Source: Verrucomicrobiia bacterium Tous-C4TDCM
Lineage (GTDB): Bacteria > Verrucomicrobiota > Verrucomicrobiia > Verrucomicrobiales > Akkermansiaceae
Assembly (NCBI GenBank): GCA_002304315.1
Contig: NEUO01000014.1
Location: 1-39,506 of the forward strand
DNA: 39,506 bases
Direction: 5' to 3'
Every line of letters begins with the position of its first letter. Position 1 is the stretch's first letter. The notes beneath the pieces are model-generated. The model ran no database searches. It saw only the letters and a program-made list of their open reading frames with translations, and was not told the origin of the DNA. This document shows, piece by piece, positions 17,806 to 27,897 of this stretch. Both the position numbers and the translations under genes were made by a program.

Positions 17806-19260
17806 ATGAACCCGGTCATCACGATTACCGCACCCGCCAGCCTTCAAACCTCCGAAGCGTCCGCCGGGGTGCTGACACACTCGCTGCTCCGGGAGCTTCG
17901 CGAAGGTTACCGGATGACCGCTGCCGACCGGGCCTGCCAGAACGCCTTGAGTCACCATTCTGCAAAATCGCTGGCTTTGAACATCGGCGACTTGCGCGGG
18001 GACGACGGGCACTTCAGCCACAAGGTCCAATCGAAGGGCATCGTCAACCAGAAGAAGTCCGGCCGCTGCTGGATGTTCGCAGGCTTGAACGTGCTTCGCC
18101 CGCAGGTCATGCGCGACCATCAGATGGAGTCCTTCGAGTTCTCGGTCTCCTACCTGCAGTTCTGGGACAAGATCGAGAAATCCAACCTCTACCTCGAGTC
18201 GATCATCGAACTCCGCGACGCCCACTTCCTCGATCGCGAGTGGGCCGACGTGAACGCCATGACCGTGGAGGATGGCGGATGGTGGAACTACCTCGTCGGC
18301 TTGATCGCGAAATACGGCGTCATGCCCCAGTCGGCGATGCCGGAAACCCACGCCAGTTCGAACACCGAAGCCATCAACGAGGTGCTCGGCCGCATGCTGC
18401 GCTCCCGCGCCGTCCGGATCCTCGAAAGCCATGCCGCCGGGGCCGGCACCGACCGCTTGCGCGCCGAGAAGAACGAGGTGCTCAAGGAGGTTTACCGCCT
18501 GCTTGTCATCAACTTCGGCGAGCCTCCCGCGGAGTTCGAGTGGCGCTTTCCCGTCAAGAAGAGCGACGACGGCGCGAAGGATGACGCTTCCGAGCTGCAT
18601 TCCTCCGCGAACCCGCGCCTCAGCAAGCCGGAACGCCACACCCCGCAATCATTCTACCACCAGTATGTCGGCCGCCCGCTGTCCGAATATGTCTGCCTTT
18701 ACAACGATCCGAAGAACGAACTGAACCACCACTACCGCTTCGACCGCGCGCGCAACATCGTCGGCAACGAGTGCATGAACTTCGCGAATATCGACACGCA
18801 GTCGATGAAGGACATCGCCAAGGCTTCGATCCTTGCCAATGAAGCGCTCTGGTTCGCCGTGAACATGGGATTCGACCAGTCGACGGAACTCGGCCTGATG
18901 AAGCACCGCCTCTATGATTACGAAGTGCTTTTCGGCATCGACCTTGCGCTGAGCAAGGCAGACCGCACCCGCTTTCACGCCGGAGCCTCCGGCCACGCCA
19001 TGGCGCTGGTCGGGATGGACCTCGACGCGGACGGGAATCCAAGGAAGTGGCTGGTCGAGAACAGTTGGGGCGACGAGAAGGGCGACAAGGGGCTTTGGAC
19101 GCTCCATGACGACTGGTTCGACGAACACGTCTACACGATCATCGCCCACCGGAGCCATGTCCCTGCCAGCGTCTTGAAATGCTTCGACGTAGAGCCGACC
19201 GTGCTTCCATCCTGGTATCCGGGAGCCCGTGCGAATCACGGAACTGGCTTTTCCTACTGA
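17806..19260 (+). CDS. pepC: Aminopeptidase C / bleomycin hydrolase (papain-like C1B peptidase)
   Basis: PepC is a cytosolic, hexameric cysteine aminopeptidase that trims N-terminal residues from peptides. The 484-residue product has the normal length and all catalytic elements: Q82 (oxyanion hole) and C88 in NQKKSGRCWMFAGLNVLRP, H397 in SGHAMALVG, and N419 in VENSWGD. There is no signal peptide, in line with cytosolic action. It is transcribed away from the XylR-type regulator, with a candidate operator between them. That a sugar-type regulator borders a peptidase hints at glycopeptide or proteoglycan breakdown, but this is inference. Confidence 0.93.
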   Translation: MNPVITITAPASLQTSEASAGVLTHSLLRELREGYRMTAADRACQNALSHHSAKSLALNIGDLRGDDGHFSHKVQSKGIVNQKKSGRCWMFAGLNVLRPQVMRDHQMESFEFSVSYLQFWDKIEKSNLYLESIIELRDAHFLDREWADVNAMTVEDGGWWNYLVGLIAKYGVMPQSAMPETHASSNTEAINEVLGRMLRSRAVRILESHAAGAGTDRLRAEKNEVLKEVYRLLVINFGEPPAEFEWRFPVKKSDDGAKDDASELHSSANPRLSKPERHTPQSFYHQYVGRPLSEYVCLYNDPKNELNHHYRFDRARNIVGNECMNFANIDTQSMKDIAKASILANEALWFAVNMGFDQSTELGLMKHRLYDYEVLFGIDLALSKADRTRFHAGASGHAMALVGMDLDADGNPRKWLVENSWGDEKGDKGLWTLHDDWFDEHVYTIIAHRSHVPASVLKCFDVEPTVLPSWYPGARANHGTGFSY

Positions 19261-19361
19261 ACGGAAGCGTTCCATCCCGAAGTATAGGATCCCTGCCGCT
19301 TGTCCGCTCGGCTCACGTCACCTATTTGCACATTGTCCAAAGGCCATCCTGTCCGTCTCTC

Positions 19362-22013
19362 ATGAAATCTATCGCCCTTCTCATTCCACTCGCCGCCCTG
19401 ACACCGATTCGTGCGGAGCAGGTCAATCTCGTCCAGAAAGGAGCCGAAGCCTACCAGCTCTGGGGCTGTGCAACCTGTCACGCCGTCGATAAGAACGACG
19501 CTTCCATCAAATCAGGACCCAGCCTATATGACCTCTTTCAAAACGAGGCCCGTGACCGCGAGGTGGTCGAACCCGCAGGGGGCAAAAAGGCCGTGGTGAA
19601 GGCCGACAAGGCCTACTTCATCGACTCGGTCAGACACCCCGCCACCAAGATGGCCGTCGCTGAAAACGGCCCCACCCGTGGCGAAGCTTACCCGCCGGTG
19701 ATGCCCCAGTTCACCGCGGAAGTCGTCTCCGATGCCAATCTCGAGGCTATCTGGCACTTCCTCCGCCACTCCGCCGCCGAGGGTAAGAACGGACCGGCCG
19801 TCGTGATGGGCGAAGTGAAGGTGGACCCGGCAAAGACGGACTTCCAGAACCCCGCCGCCGTGCTTGTTGACCAACGGCCCCGGGTGATCCGGGCTCCCCT
19901 GTTGAATGCCAGCGGCCGGGCCATCCATGTCGGCCTGCCGAACGGGATGAATTACACTTTCGACCCCCGCCAGCTCTCACTTCGCAGCGTCTGGAGCGGT
20001 GGCTTCCTCAACCTCGAGAAGGAACAGACCGGCCGCAGCACGCCGGGCTCCGAGCACGGCCAAGGCGCGCGCGACGTGCTCGATGGGACCCCGGCCCTCG
20101 TGCCGCTGACCGCGAGCGGTAGCCCGGTCGATTTCGAGTTCAAGGAACCGGATCTCAACGACGACGCGGCCATCATCCGTCACCTGGAGAAAGGCGGCGA
20201 CTTCCTCAAGGAGCTCGCCTCCATCGACGCGGAGTTCAAGGGCTACCAGTTGACCGAATCGGGCGTTCCCGAGTTCCAGTTCCGCGTCGGCAAGAACATC
20301 CTGACCCAGAAGATCACCTTCGCCGATGACGGCTCGCTGGTCATCGAGATCGCCGGCAAACTCGCCACTCCCCAGACTTTCCAACTCCGGAAGCAGGGCT
20401 TGAGCGACGTCAAGGCAGAGGGTGGCAGCCTGGCCGACCAGCAGTGGACCCTGCCCGCCGGTGAAGGCAAAACCTACCGCCTGCGGGCGAATCTCGGCGC
20501 GCCGCTTTCCGCCCGTGCCCCGCTGCCGGTGAAGGAAAACCTCGCGCCACAACCCGCCACCACCACCCCGGCCGAGGCCGATCTGCCCGCGGGATACCGC
20601 ATCGAGAACTGGGTCGCCCCGAAGGACACCTTCGGCCGCGAGCAATTGTTCGAGCCCACCGCCATCGCGGTCGCCAAGGACGGCACCATCGTCGTCGGCA
20701 CCCGCACCGCCGGCGTCTGGCGCTGGAAGGACAAGACCTGGCAGCTTTTTGCGGAAGGCACCTACGAATGCCTCGGCCTGGTAATCGAAGACGACTCGGG
20801 AAACTCCGTCGTTATCGCCCAGAAACCCGAACTCACCCGTCTCCGCGATCTCAACGGCGACGGCCGCGCCGATACCTTCGAGACGGTCTGCGACGACTTC
20901 GGCTTCCACGGGAACTACCACGAATACACCCATGGTCCGGCCCGCGACGCCGCTGGAAACTACCACTTCACCCTCAATCTCTGCCACGGCAAGAACGACC
21001 AGGCCTCCTACAAGGCCGGCGGCCAGTTCATGGGCAGCATGGGCGGCTTCCGCGGCTGGGCCTGCCGGGTCACTCCGGACGGCGTCTTCCAACCCTATGC
21101 CAACGGCCTGCGGAGTCCCGCCGGGCTCGCCACGGCCCCGGACGGCAGCATCGTCTACACCGAAAACCAGGGCGAATATGTTGGCTCGTCGAAGATCAGC
21201 TACCTGGTCGATGGAGGCTTCTACGGACATCCTTCCGGCCTCGTCTCGCTGCCCGGCATGAAACCAGGCTCACCCGAAATCGCCTTCGACCGCTGGCAGG
21301 CCAAAACCCGTCCCCACGCACTCTGGTTCCCCCACAACCGGCTCGCCAACTCGCCCGGAAGCCCGACTTGGGATCTTTCGGCCGGCAAGTTCGGACCCTT
21401 CGCCGGCCAGATGTTTGTCGGCGACCAGACCTTGTCGATCCTGTCGCGCGTGGCTTCGGAGAAGATCGGCGACATTGACCAAGGCACCATGATCCTCTTC
21501 GCCCGCAACCTCGCATCCGGCATCATGCGGCCCTGCTTCCTGCCCGATGGATCGCTCTTGTTAGGCCAGACGGGCCGCGGATGGCAGGCCAAGGGGGGCA
21601 AGGCTGCCAGCCTCCAGCGGATCATTTATGACCCTTCGGTGACTCCCGCCGAGATCCACTCGATCCAAACCCGGCGGACCGGATTCACCGTCCGCTTCAC
21701 CGCACCGCTCGCCGAAGCCGTCACACCGGAATCCCTCCTGCCGAAACTCGGGCTCGAATCCTGGACCTACACCGACGCGATGACCTACGGCTCCGGCCAG
21801 AACGAAAAGCGGACCGAATCCGTCACCGCGATCAAGATCAGCGAGGACCGCAAGTCCATCGCTCTCGAGATCGCCGGCTTCGGCACTCCTGGAAAGCTTC
21901 CCGCACGGATCATCCGTCTCCAGATGGCGGGCGCGGCTTCCCTCTTCCCGGCAACTTTCCCCTGCCGGGACCAGCTCGAGGCCTACGTCACGCTCAACGC
22001 CCTGCCCGAGTAA
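19362..22013 (+). CDS. Exported cytochrome c / beta-propeller dehydrogenase-like protein (first of pair)
   Basis: The 883-residue protein begins with a signal peptide (MKSIALLIPLAALTPIRA). A class I cytochrome c domain at about 20-140 has the heme motif CATCH (36-40) and a probable distal Met in PPVMPQF. A beta-rich middle region follows (about 160-400), then a soluble-quinoprotein-like beta-propeller from about residue 410 (GYRIENWVAPKD, then DLNGDGRADTFE, a calcium-loop-like segment). A C-terminal beta domain completes it. Such verrucomicrobial proteins resemble membrane-bound dehydrogenases that oxidise sugars or alcohols and pass electrons to the attached heme, but no substrate is known. 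I chose ATG 19362 because it gives the signal peptide. The next gene, 81 bases on, has a related design. Confidence 0.82.
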   Translation: MKSIALLIPLAALTPIRAEQVNLVQKGAEAYQLWGCATCHAVDKNDASIKSGPSLYDLFQNEARDREVVEPAGGKKAVVKADKAYFIDSVRHPATKMAVAENGPTRGEAYPPVMPQFTAEVVSDANLEAIWHFLRHSAAEGKNGPAVVMGEVKVDPAKTDFQNPAAVLVDQRPRVIRAPLLNASGRAIHVGLPNGMNYTFDPRQLSLRSVWSGGFLNLEKEQTGRSTPGSEHGQGARDVLDGTPALVPLTASGSPVDFEFKEPDLNDDAAIIRHLEKGGDFLKELASIDAEFKGYQLTESGVPEFQFRVGKNILTQKITFADDGSLVIEIAGKLATPQTFQLRKQGLSDVKAEGGSLADQQWTLPAGEGKTYRLRANLGAPLSARAPLPVKENLAPQPATTTPAEADLPAGYRIENWVAPKDTFGREQLFEPTAIAVAKDGTIVVGTRTAGVWRWKDKTWQLFAEGTYECLGLVIEDDSGNSVVIAQKPELTRLRDLNGDGRADTFETVCDDFGFHGNYHEYTHGPARDAAGNYHFTLNLCHGKNDQASYKAGGQFMGSMGGFRGWACRVTPDGVFQPYANGLRSPAGLATAPDGSIVYTENQGEYVGSSKISYLVDGGFYGHPSGLVSLPGMKPGSPEIAFDRWQAKTRPHALWFPHNRLANSPGSPTWDLSAGKFGPFAGQMFVGDQTLSILSRVASEKIGDIDQGTMILFARNLASGIMRPCFLPDGSLLLGQTGRGWQAKGGKAASLQRIIYDPSVTPAEIHSIQTRRTGFTVRFTAPLAEAVTPESLLPKLGLESWTYTDAMTYGSGQNEKRTESVTAIKISEDRKSIALEIAGFGTPGKLPARIIRLQMAGAASLFPATFPCRDQLEAYVTLNALPE

Positions 22014-22094
22014 CGGAGATTGTCTTGCCCGCTCTCTTGCGATGCCCGGGACCCGCTCGACGGTCCCGGGCGACCTCCAACCATATACCCCATC

Positions 22095-25000
22095 ATGAAG
22101 CGACTCTACCTGTGCCTGCTCACCGCGACCTCCCTGGCTGCGGCTCCGCGCGACACCCTGCCCTTGGATTCAAAGGATTGGCCTGCGAACTACCGGCTTC
22201 ATTTCGAAGGTGCGGCCAAGGTCCGGCTGAGTGACGACCTTGCGCTCGCCTTGGAGCAGGCGGATGCTCCGCACGACATCGCCGTCGAGCATCCGGCGAA
22301 AGGCCCGCCGGTGCTGCGGGTATGGTCCGGCGGCAAGCTTGTCCGCGGACCCGAAGAGGCCCCCTCCCTTGCGAAAGCCGAGGCCGCGGCCGCGGTCGCG
22401 GAGTTTCCCGATGCCAATCTCGATTTCGGTGCGGACTTCACCGCGGTGACATCGTTCGAGTCCAAGGGCGGCGGCACGCTTTTCTCGATGTGCGCCCGGA
22501 CCGGCGATTGGTCTCCCTCGGCAAAGGCACTCTACATCGAAGACGGCCGGCTTGTGTATGACATTGGCTGGCTTGGTGCGATGAACGGCGGGCCGCGGGT
22601 GAACGACGGCAAGCCTCACACCGCCGTGCTGACCGTCCGCGGCGGCACTGCCCGCCTCTGGTTGGATGGCAAGGTGATCGCGAAGAAGGACGGCTTCACG
22701 AAGGAGGATCCCGACGGGCACTTCTTGAAAATCGGCCGTGCCACCCCGGATTTCGGGGGCGATTTCAACAAAGGAACCATCCGCGCGGTCCGCATTTGGA
22801 AACGCGTACTGCCTGACGACGAGATCGCCCTGCTTTTCAAGAAGGATGGCAGCGGCGCGAACACGCCCGACTTCACCCACCGGCCGGACTCGAATGCACG
22901 GCCGGTTATTGAAAGCGGCAGTGGCTGGGTCCAGCCGCTCGAACTTTCCGACCACGCGGAAATCGTCGGCGGCTGGAATGCGAAGACCCTCGAAGAAGGC
23001 GCGGCGATCTACAATTCGCTCTGCATCGTCTGCCACGGCGACGCGAAGCAAGCGGGGTCGCTGCCCACCGCGATGCGATTCACCGACGGCCAGTTCAAGA
23101 ACGGCGCGGACCCCCACTCGATGTATCTCACGCTGACCAAGGGCTACAACCAGATGGTCGCCCAGCCGCAGTACACGACCGCCCAGAAGTACGCGGTCAT
23201 CCACTACATCCGGGAGACCTTCCTGCGCTCTAACAACCCGACGCAATACACCGAACTTACGCCCGCCGCCCTCGCCTCGCTGCCCAAGGGTCTTGCCCGC
23301 GGCGCGGCAGAGGTGGAAGACCGCAGCCTTCCTCCCTACCAGCGCATGGACCTCGGTCCGGCCCTGTTCTGGACCTATCAAGTCGCGCCCGGAAACATCG
23401 CGCAAAAGGGCATCGCCATCCGCCTCGACGATGGCCCCGGCGGCGTGAGCAAGGGCCGTGCGTGGATGGTTTACGATCACGACACGATGCGGGTCGCCGC
23501 CGCGAGCACCGGCAGCTTCGTCGATTGGAAAGGCATCGCCTTCGACGGCAGCCACGGCACCCACACCGGGCTCAACGGCGACAAGCACTTCATCAACCCG
23601 GTCGCTCCCGGCTGGAGTCTCGATCGCTTTGACGACACCCGCGAACCGGCCAAGGACGGGAAGAAATACGGCCCCCACTCCGGCTTGAAATTCGAAGGAA
23701 TCTATCAACACGGGAACCGCGTGGTCATCGCCGCGAACATCCACGGCACGCGGGTGCTCGAATCCCCCGCGTGGCTCGATTACGGAACCACGCCGGTTTT
23801 CATCCGCACGATCCATGTCGCGGAATCCAAGCAACCGCTGAAGCTGCGGGTGGCTCCGGACAACGTCAGTGTGGTCTTGCGGGGCGATGGCAGTCTGGCC
23901 AAGCAAGACGGCTTCTGGATCGCCACGCTGCCCGCCGCCGCAAAAGCGCAGATCTTCATCTCACGGGCCGATGCAGCCTCCCTCGAAAGCCTGGCGAAGA
24001 CCGAAACTCCGCCGCTCGACCTCACGCCGCTGACCCGCGGTGGCCCTCCGAAGTGGACGCAGACCGTCACCACCACCTCCGTGGCAGGCGATGAAAGCGG
24101 ACCGTTCATCACCGACGACTTCCCCCTGCCGCTCGACAATCCCTGGCAAAGCTGGCTGCGCCCTGGTGGCTTCGATTTCACGCCCGATGGCAAGGCTGCA
24201 ATCGTCGCGATGTGGAACGGCGATGTCTGGCGCGTGGAGGGTGTCATGGACAAGGCTCCGGCCAAGCTCACCTGGCGGCGCATCGCCAGCGGCCTGTTCC
24301 AACCCCTCGGCGTGAAGTTCCGCGGCGATGAACTGTTCATCACCTGCCGCGACCAGATCGCCCGCTTGAAGGATCTCAACGCTGACGGCGAGACCGACTT
24401 CATCGAGTGCTTCAACGACGACGCCCAGGTCACCGAGCACTTCCACGAGTTCGCGATGGGCCTGCAAACCGACGCGGCCGGCAATTTCTACTACGCCAAG
24501 TCCGGCCGCCACGCGCTCGACAGCGTGGTGCCGCAACACGGCACGCTGCTGAAGGTGAGTGCCGACGGGTCGAAGACCGAGATCCTCGCCACCGGCTTCC
24601 GCGCCGCGAACGGCGTGTGCGTCAATGACGACGGCACCTTCTTCGTCACCGACCAGGAAGGCTTCTGGACGCCGAAGAACCGCATCAACCGCGTGAAGCC
24701 CGGCGGCTTCTACGGCAACATGTTCGGCTACACTTCGGTCACCGACACCTCCGACTCCGCGATGGAGCCGCCGATGGTCTGGATGACCAACGCCAAGGAC
24801 CGCAGCCCGGCGGAACTCGTCTGGGTGCCGAAGAACGCCTGGGGCAATCTCGGCGGCAGCCTGCTCAACCTCAGCTACGGCATCGGCCGCGTGTTCATCG
24901 TGCCGAACGAGGAAGTCGGCGGCCAATGGCAAGGCGCGGTGTGCGAACTGCCGATGCCCGCCTTCGACACCGGCATCATGCGCGGCCGCTTCGGTCCCGA

Positions 25001-25376
25001 CGGTGCACTCTACACCTGCGGCATGTTCGCCTGGGCCGGCAACGCGACCGCACCCGGCGGCTTCCATCGCATCCGCCGCGGCGAGGCTCCCGCGCAGGTG
25101 CCATTGGCGGTCACCGCGACGAAGGGTGCCATCACCCTGACCTTCAGCGAAGCGGTGGGGAATCCGGATTGCTCGATGAAGATGTGGTCTCTCAAGCGCA
25201 GCGCGAAATACGGGTCCGGTCATCACGACGAGCGCGAAGTGCAGATCCGCGGCGTCAAGGCGAGCGCCGATGGCCGCACCTTGACCCTCGATATCCCGGA
25301 CCTTGCGCCGACCCATTGCTACGAACTGAAGATCGGCGACCGCGTGCTGCACGGCACGATTCATTCTCTCCGATAA
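22095..25376 (+). CDS. Exported LamG-like / cytochrome c / DUF6797-like / beta-propeller protein (second of pair)
   Basis: This 1093-residue protein has a signal peptide (MKRLYLCLLTATSLAAA). A concanavalin-like LamG region at about 95-260 (FESKGGGTLFSM, then KIGRATPDFGGDFNKGTIRAVRIW) could bind glycan. A cytochrome c domain has CIVCH (310-314). A long beta region of about 420-640 resembles the DUF6797 type, and a beta-propeller starts near 680 (PGGFDFTPDGKAAIV, then LKDLNADGETDFIECF). Together with the preceding gene it looks like an electron-transferring periplasmic or outer-membrane complex; the two may share a substrate or dimerise. ATG 22095 was chosen for the signal peptide. The DUF6288-like gene follows after 27 bases. 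Confidence 0.82.
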   Translation: MKRLYLCLLTATSLAAAPRDTLPLDSKDWPANYRLHFEGAAKVRLSDDLALALEQADAPHDIAVEHPAKGPPVLRVWSGGKLVRGPEEAPSLAKAEAAAAVAEFPDANLDFGADFTAVTSFESKGGGTLFSMCARTGDWSPSAKALYIEDGRLVYDIGWLGAMNGGPRVNDGKPHTAVLTVRGGTARLWLDGKVIAKKDGFTKEDPDGHFLKIGRATPDFGGDFNKGTIRAVRIWKRVLPDDEIALLFKKDGSGANTPDFTHRPDSNARPVIESGSGWVQPLELSDHAEIVGGWNAKTLEEGAAIYNSLCIVCHGDAKQAGSLPTAMRFTDGQFKNGADPHSMYLTLTKGYNQMVAQPQYTTAQKYAVIHYIRETFLRSNNPTQYTELTPAALASLPKGLARGAAEVEDRSLPPYQRMDLGPALFWTYQVAPGNIAQKGIAIRLDDGPGGVSKGRAWMVYDHDTMRVAAASTGSFVDWKGIAFDGSHGTHTGLNGDKHFINPVAPGWSLDRFDDTREPAKDGKKYGPHSGLKFEGIYQHGNRVVIAANIHGTRVLESPAWLDYGTTPVFIRTIHVAESKQPLKLRVAPDNVSVVLRGDGSLAKQDGFWIATLPAAAKAQIFISRADAASLESLAKTETPPLDLTPLTRGGPPKWTQTVTTTSVAGDESGPFITDDFPLPLDNPWQSWLRPGGFDFTPDGKAAIVAMWNGDVWRVEGVMDKAPAKLTWRRIASGLFQPLGVKFRGDELFITCRDQIARLKDLNADGETDFIECFNDDAQVTEHFHEFAMGLQTDAAGNFYYAKSGRHALDSVVPQHGTLLKVSADGSKTEILATGFRAANGVCVNDDGTFFVTDQEGFWTPKNRINRVKPGGFYGNMFGYTSVTDTSDSAMEPPMVWMTNAKDRSPAELVWVPKNAWGNLGGSLLNLSYGIGRVFIVPNEEVGGQWQGAVCELPMPAFDTGIMRGRFGPDGALYTCGMFAWAGNATAPGGFHRIRRGEAPAQVPLAVTATKGAITLTFSEAVGNPDCSMKMWSLKRSAKYGSGHHDEREVQIRGVKASADGRTLTLDIPDLAPTHCYELKIGDRVLHGTIHSLR

Positions 25377-25403
25377 GCCATCAGCAGTCATCCAACGACC
25401 CAC

Positions 25404-27803
25404 ATGACCTTCCGCACGCCTAACTCCGCATTCGTCCGCTCCTTCTCCATCGCGGCGTTGATGGCGCTCCCCGTCACGGGAGTTGCCGCGCCGAAGGGCA
25501 CGATGACCCTGCCCGACTTTACCCAGGGCGACACCATCCCCGCCGGCGCCAAGCACGACTGGACACTGGGAGCGACCGGGCTCCGCGGCTGGATTTACAG
25601 CGAGAAGATGGTGACCACCGACGCCCGCCAGATCTCCATCACCCGGGTCGACAAGGGCTCCCCGGCCGATGGCATCCTGGCGGTCGGCGACGTGATCCTC
25701 GGTGTCGGCGGCAAGCCCTTCTCCCATGACCCGCGCACCGAGTTCGGAAAAGCCCTCACCGCTGCCGAAGCGGGACCGGGCACCGGAGGGCTCGCCTTGA
25801 CCCGCTGGCGAGCCGGCAAGACCGAGGAAGTCACCGTGAAGATTCCGGTGCTCGGCAGCTACAGCGCCACGGCGCCCTACGATTGCCCGAAGTCGAAACG
25901 GATCCTCGAGGACGGCTGCAAGGCCCTGGCGGAGGTCATCGCCGCCCCGAACTATCGTCCGAGCCCGGTCTCGCGCTCGCTGAACGCCCTAGCCCTCCTT
26001 GCCAGCGGCGATCCCGCCTATCTGCCCCTGATCAAGAAAGAGGTGAAATGGGCGGGCGACTATTCCGCGGATAGCTTCCAAACTTGGTACTACGGTTATG
26101 TCATCACCTTGCTCGCGGAGTATAAAATGGCGACTGGCGACGAGTCGGTGATGCCCGGCTTGAAACGCCTCGCCCTCGAAGCGGCAAACGGCCAAAGCGC
26201 GGTCGGCTCGTGGGGCCACAAGTTCGCCCAGCCGGACGGCCGCCTCAGCGGCTACGGCATGATGAACGCCCCCGGCGTGCCGCTCACCATTTCCCTGGTC
26301 CTGGCCCGCGAGGCCGGCGTGAAGGAACCGGCGATCGACAAGGCGATCGAGATGAGCGCCCGCTTGTTGAGGTTCTACATCGGCAAGGGCGCCATCCCCT
26401 ACGGCGACCACACCCCGTGGACCCAGACCCACGAGGACAATGGCAAGTCCGGGATGACCGCGATTCTTTTCAATCTGTTAGGCGAGGCCGATGGCGCGGC
26501 GTTCTTTTCCCGGATGAGCGTGGCGTCCCACGGGGCGGAGCGCGATGGCGGCCATACCGGAAATTTCTGGAACATCCTCTGGTCCTTGCCCGCCGTGGCG
26601 CAGTCCGGCCCGCAAGCCACCGGCGCGTGGATGGGCGAATTCGGCGCGTGGTACTTCGACCTCGCCCGCCGCTGGGACGGCAGCTTTCTCCACCAGGGTC
26701 CGCCGGAAATGGGCAATGACAGCACCAACGGCTGGGACGCCACCGGTGGCTACCTGCTGGCCTATGCGATGCCTCTGAAGAAGCTCCGCCTGACCGGCAA
26801 GGTTGCCGGCATCGCGCCGCAGATCGATGCCTCCACGGCTCGTTCCCTGATCCTCGACGGCCGCGGCTGGAGCAACAAGGACCGCAACAGCGCCTATGAC
26901 CAACTTCCAGGAGATCAGCTTTTCGAATGCCTAGGAAGCTGGTCGCCCGTCGTCCGAGAGCGCGCCGCGATGGCACTCTCGCGTCGCAAGGGCGGGACGC
27001 CGGTCCCGGCTCTCGTCAAAATGCTCGGTTCGCCGCGACTCGAAGCACGCTACGGAGCCTGCGAAGCCTTGCTGACCTTGAAAGCCGCCGCATCCCCCGC
27101 CATGCCGGCGTTGAAGGAATTGCTCGGCCATCAGGACCTGTGGCTCCGGATCAATGCGGCCGAGGCGCTGGCAAGCATCGGCAAGCCCGCCATGTCCACC
27201 CTGCCCGTCTTGCTCGAACGCCTCGCCCTGCCGCCCTCTCCCGAGGACCCGCGGGGCATGGAGCAACGCTACCTTTGCTCCGCCGTCTTCGGAACGATGC
27301 TGAAGCAATCGCTCGAAGGCGTGGATCAAACCCTACTCCGCAAGGCGGTGGTCGCCGGTCTTCAGAATCAGGACGGCCGCGCGCGCGGCGAGGTCGGCGC
27401 GATCTACCAGAAGCTCAGCTACGAGGAGATCAAACCCCTGCTCCCCGCCATCCATCAGGCGATTGTCACGCCTGCTCCGAGCGGTGAGATGTTCGCCAGC
27501 AATATCCGCTTGCTCGGCCTCGAACTCCTCGCCAAGCACCGGATCCGCGAAGGCATGGCGCTCTCCCTCGACGTGATGGAAATCGACAAGTGGGGCAAGG
27601 CCACCCGCATCGACCGCTGCCTGAAGGTCATCGGGATGTACGGCGGTGCCGCCAAGCCACTGCTTCCCAAGCTTCGTCAGCTGGAAAAGGACCTCACGGT
27701 TCATAGCGAGTCGAAGAACCTGAAGCCGAAGATCGAGGCTCTTCGCTCGCTGATTCAGGAGATCGAGAACGCCAAGGACAATGTTGAGCTGAGGAACCTC
27801 TGA
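25404..27803 (+). CDS. Exported PDZ - DUF6288-like alpha/alpha - HEAT repeat protein (copy 1)
   Basis: The 799-residue protein has a signal peptide (to about 29, ending GVAA). A PDZ domain follows at about 70-160 (VDKGSPADGILAVGDVILGV). A helix-rich central domain of about 185-465 contains GSWGHKFAQPDGRLSGYGMM, FYIGKGAIPYGDH and GYLLAYAMPLKK. HEAT-like repeats cover about 500-690. I associate it with the DUF6288 group. The central part has the look of an alpha/alpha-toroid, as in polysaccharide lyases, but I cannot name catalytic residues. A paralogue lies at 34161-36575 on the other strand. It ends the run of cytochrome/propeller genes and is followed by a strong hairpin. Confidence 0.78.
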   Translation: MTFRTPNSAFVRSFSIAALMALPVTGVAAPKGTMTLPDFTQGDTIPAGAKHDWTLGATGLRGWIYSEKMVTTDARQISITRVDKGSPADGILAVGDVILGVGGKPFSHDPRTEFGKALTAAEAGPGTGGLALTRWRAGKTEEVTVKIPVLGSYSATAPYDCPKSKRILEDGCKALAEVIAAPNYRPSPVSRSLNALALLASGDPAYLPLIKKEVKWAGDYSADSFQTWYYGYVITLLAEYKMATGDESVMPGLKRLALEAANGQSAVGSWGHKFAQPDGRLSGYGMMNAPGVPLTISLVLAREAGVKEPAIDKAIEMSARLLRFYIGKGAIPYGDHTPWTQTHEDNGKSGMTAILFNLLGEADGAAFFSRMSVASHGAERDGGHTGNFWNILWSLPAVAQSGPQATGAWMGEFGAWYFDLARRWDGSFLHQGPPEMGNDSTNGWDATGGYLLAYAMPLKKLRLTGKVAGIAPQIDASTARSLILDGRGWSNKDRNSAYDQLPGDQLFECLGSWSPVVRERAAMALSRRKGGTPVPALVKMLGSPRLEARYGACEALLTLKAAASPAMPALKELLGHQDLWLRINAAEALASIGKPAMSTLPVLLERLALPPSPEDPRGMEQRYLCSAVFGTMLKQSLEGVDQTLLRKAVVAGLQNQDGRARGEVGAIYQKLSYEEIKPLLPAIHQAIVTPAPSGEMFASNIRLLGLELLAKHRIREGMALSLDVMEIDKWGKATRIDRCLKVIGMYGGAAKPLLPKLRQLEKDLTVHSESKNLKPKIEALRSLIQEIENAKDNVELRNL

Positions 27804-27823
27804 TGCCTCCCGGCTTGATCAGG

Positions 27824-27852
27824 TTCCGCGGCGACCGTCAGCCGCCGCGGAA
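27824..27852. terminator. Perfect 10-bp hairpin between convergent operons
   Basis: TTCCGCGGCG (27824-27833) pairs fully with CGCCGCGGAA (27843-27852) around a nine-base loop, 20 bases after the plus-strand DUF6288-like gene and about 45 bases after the minus-strand SASA gene. The position suits a bidirectional terminator, although the T-runs on either side are weak. Confidence 0.6.
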
Positions 27853-27897
27853 TCTCTGTTCTACCATTGACCTTCAGAAAGGGAACCGGCCCTTCCG

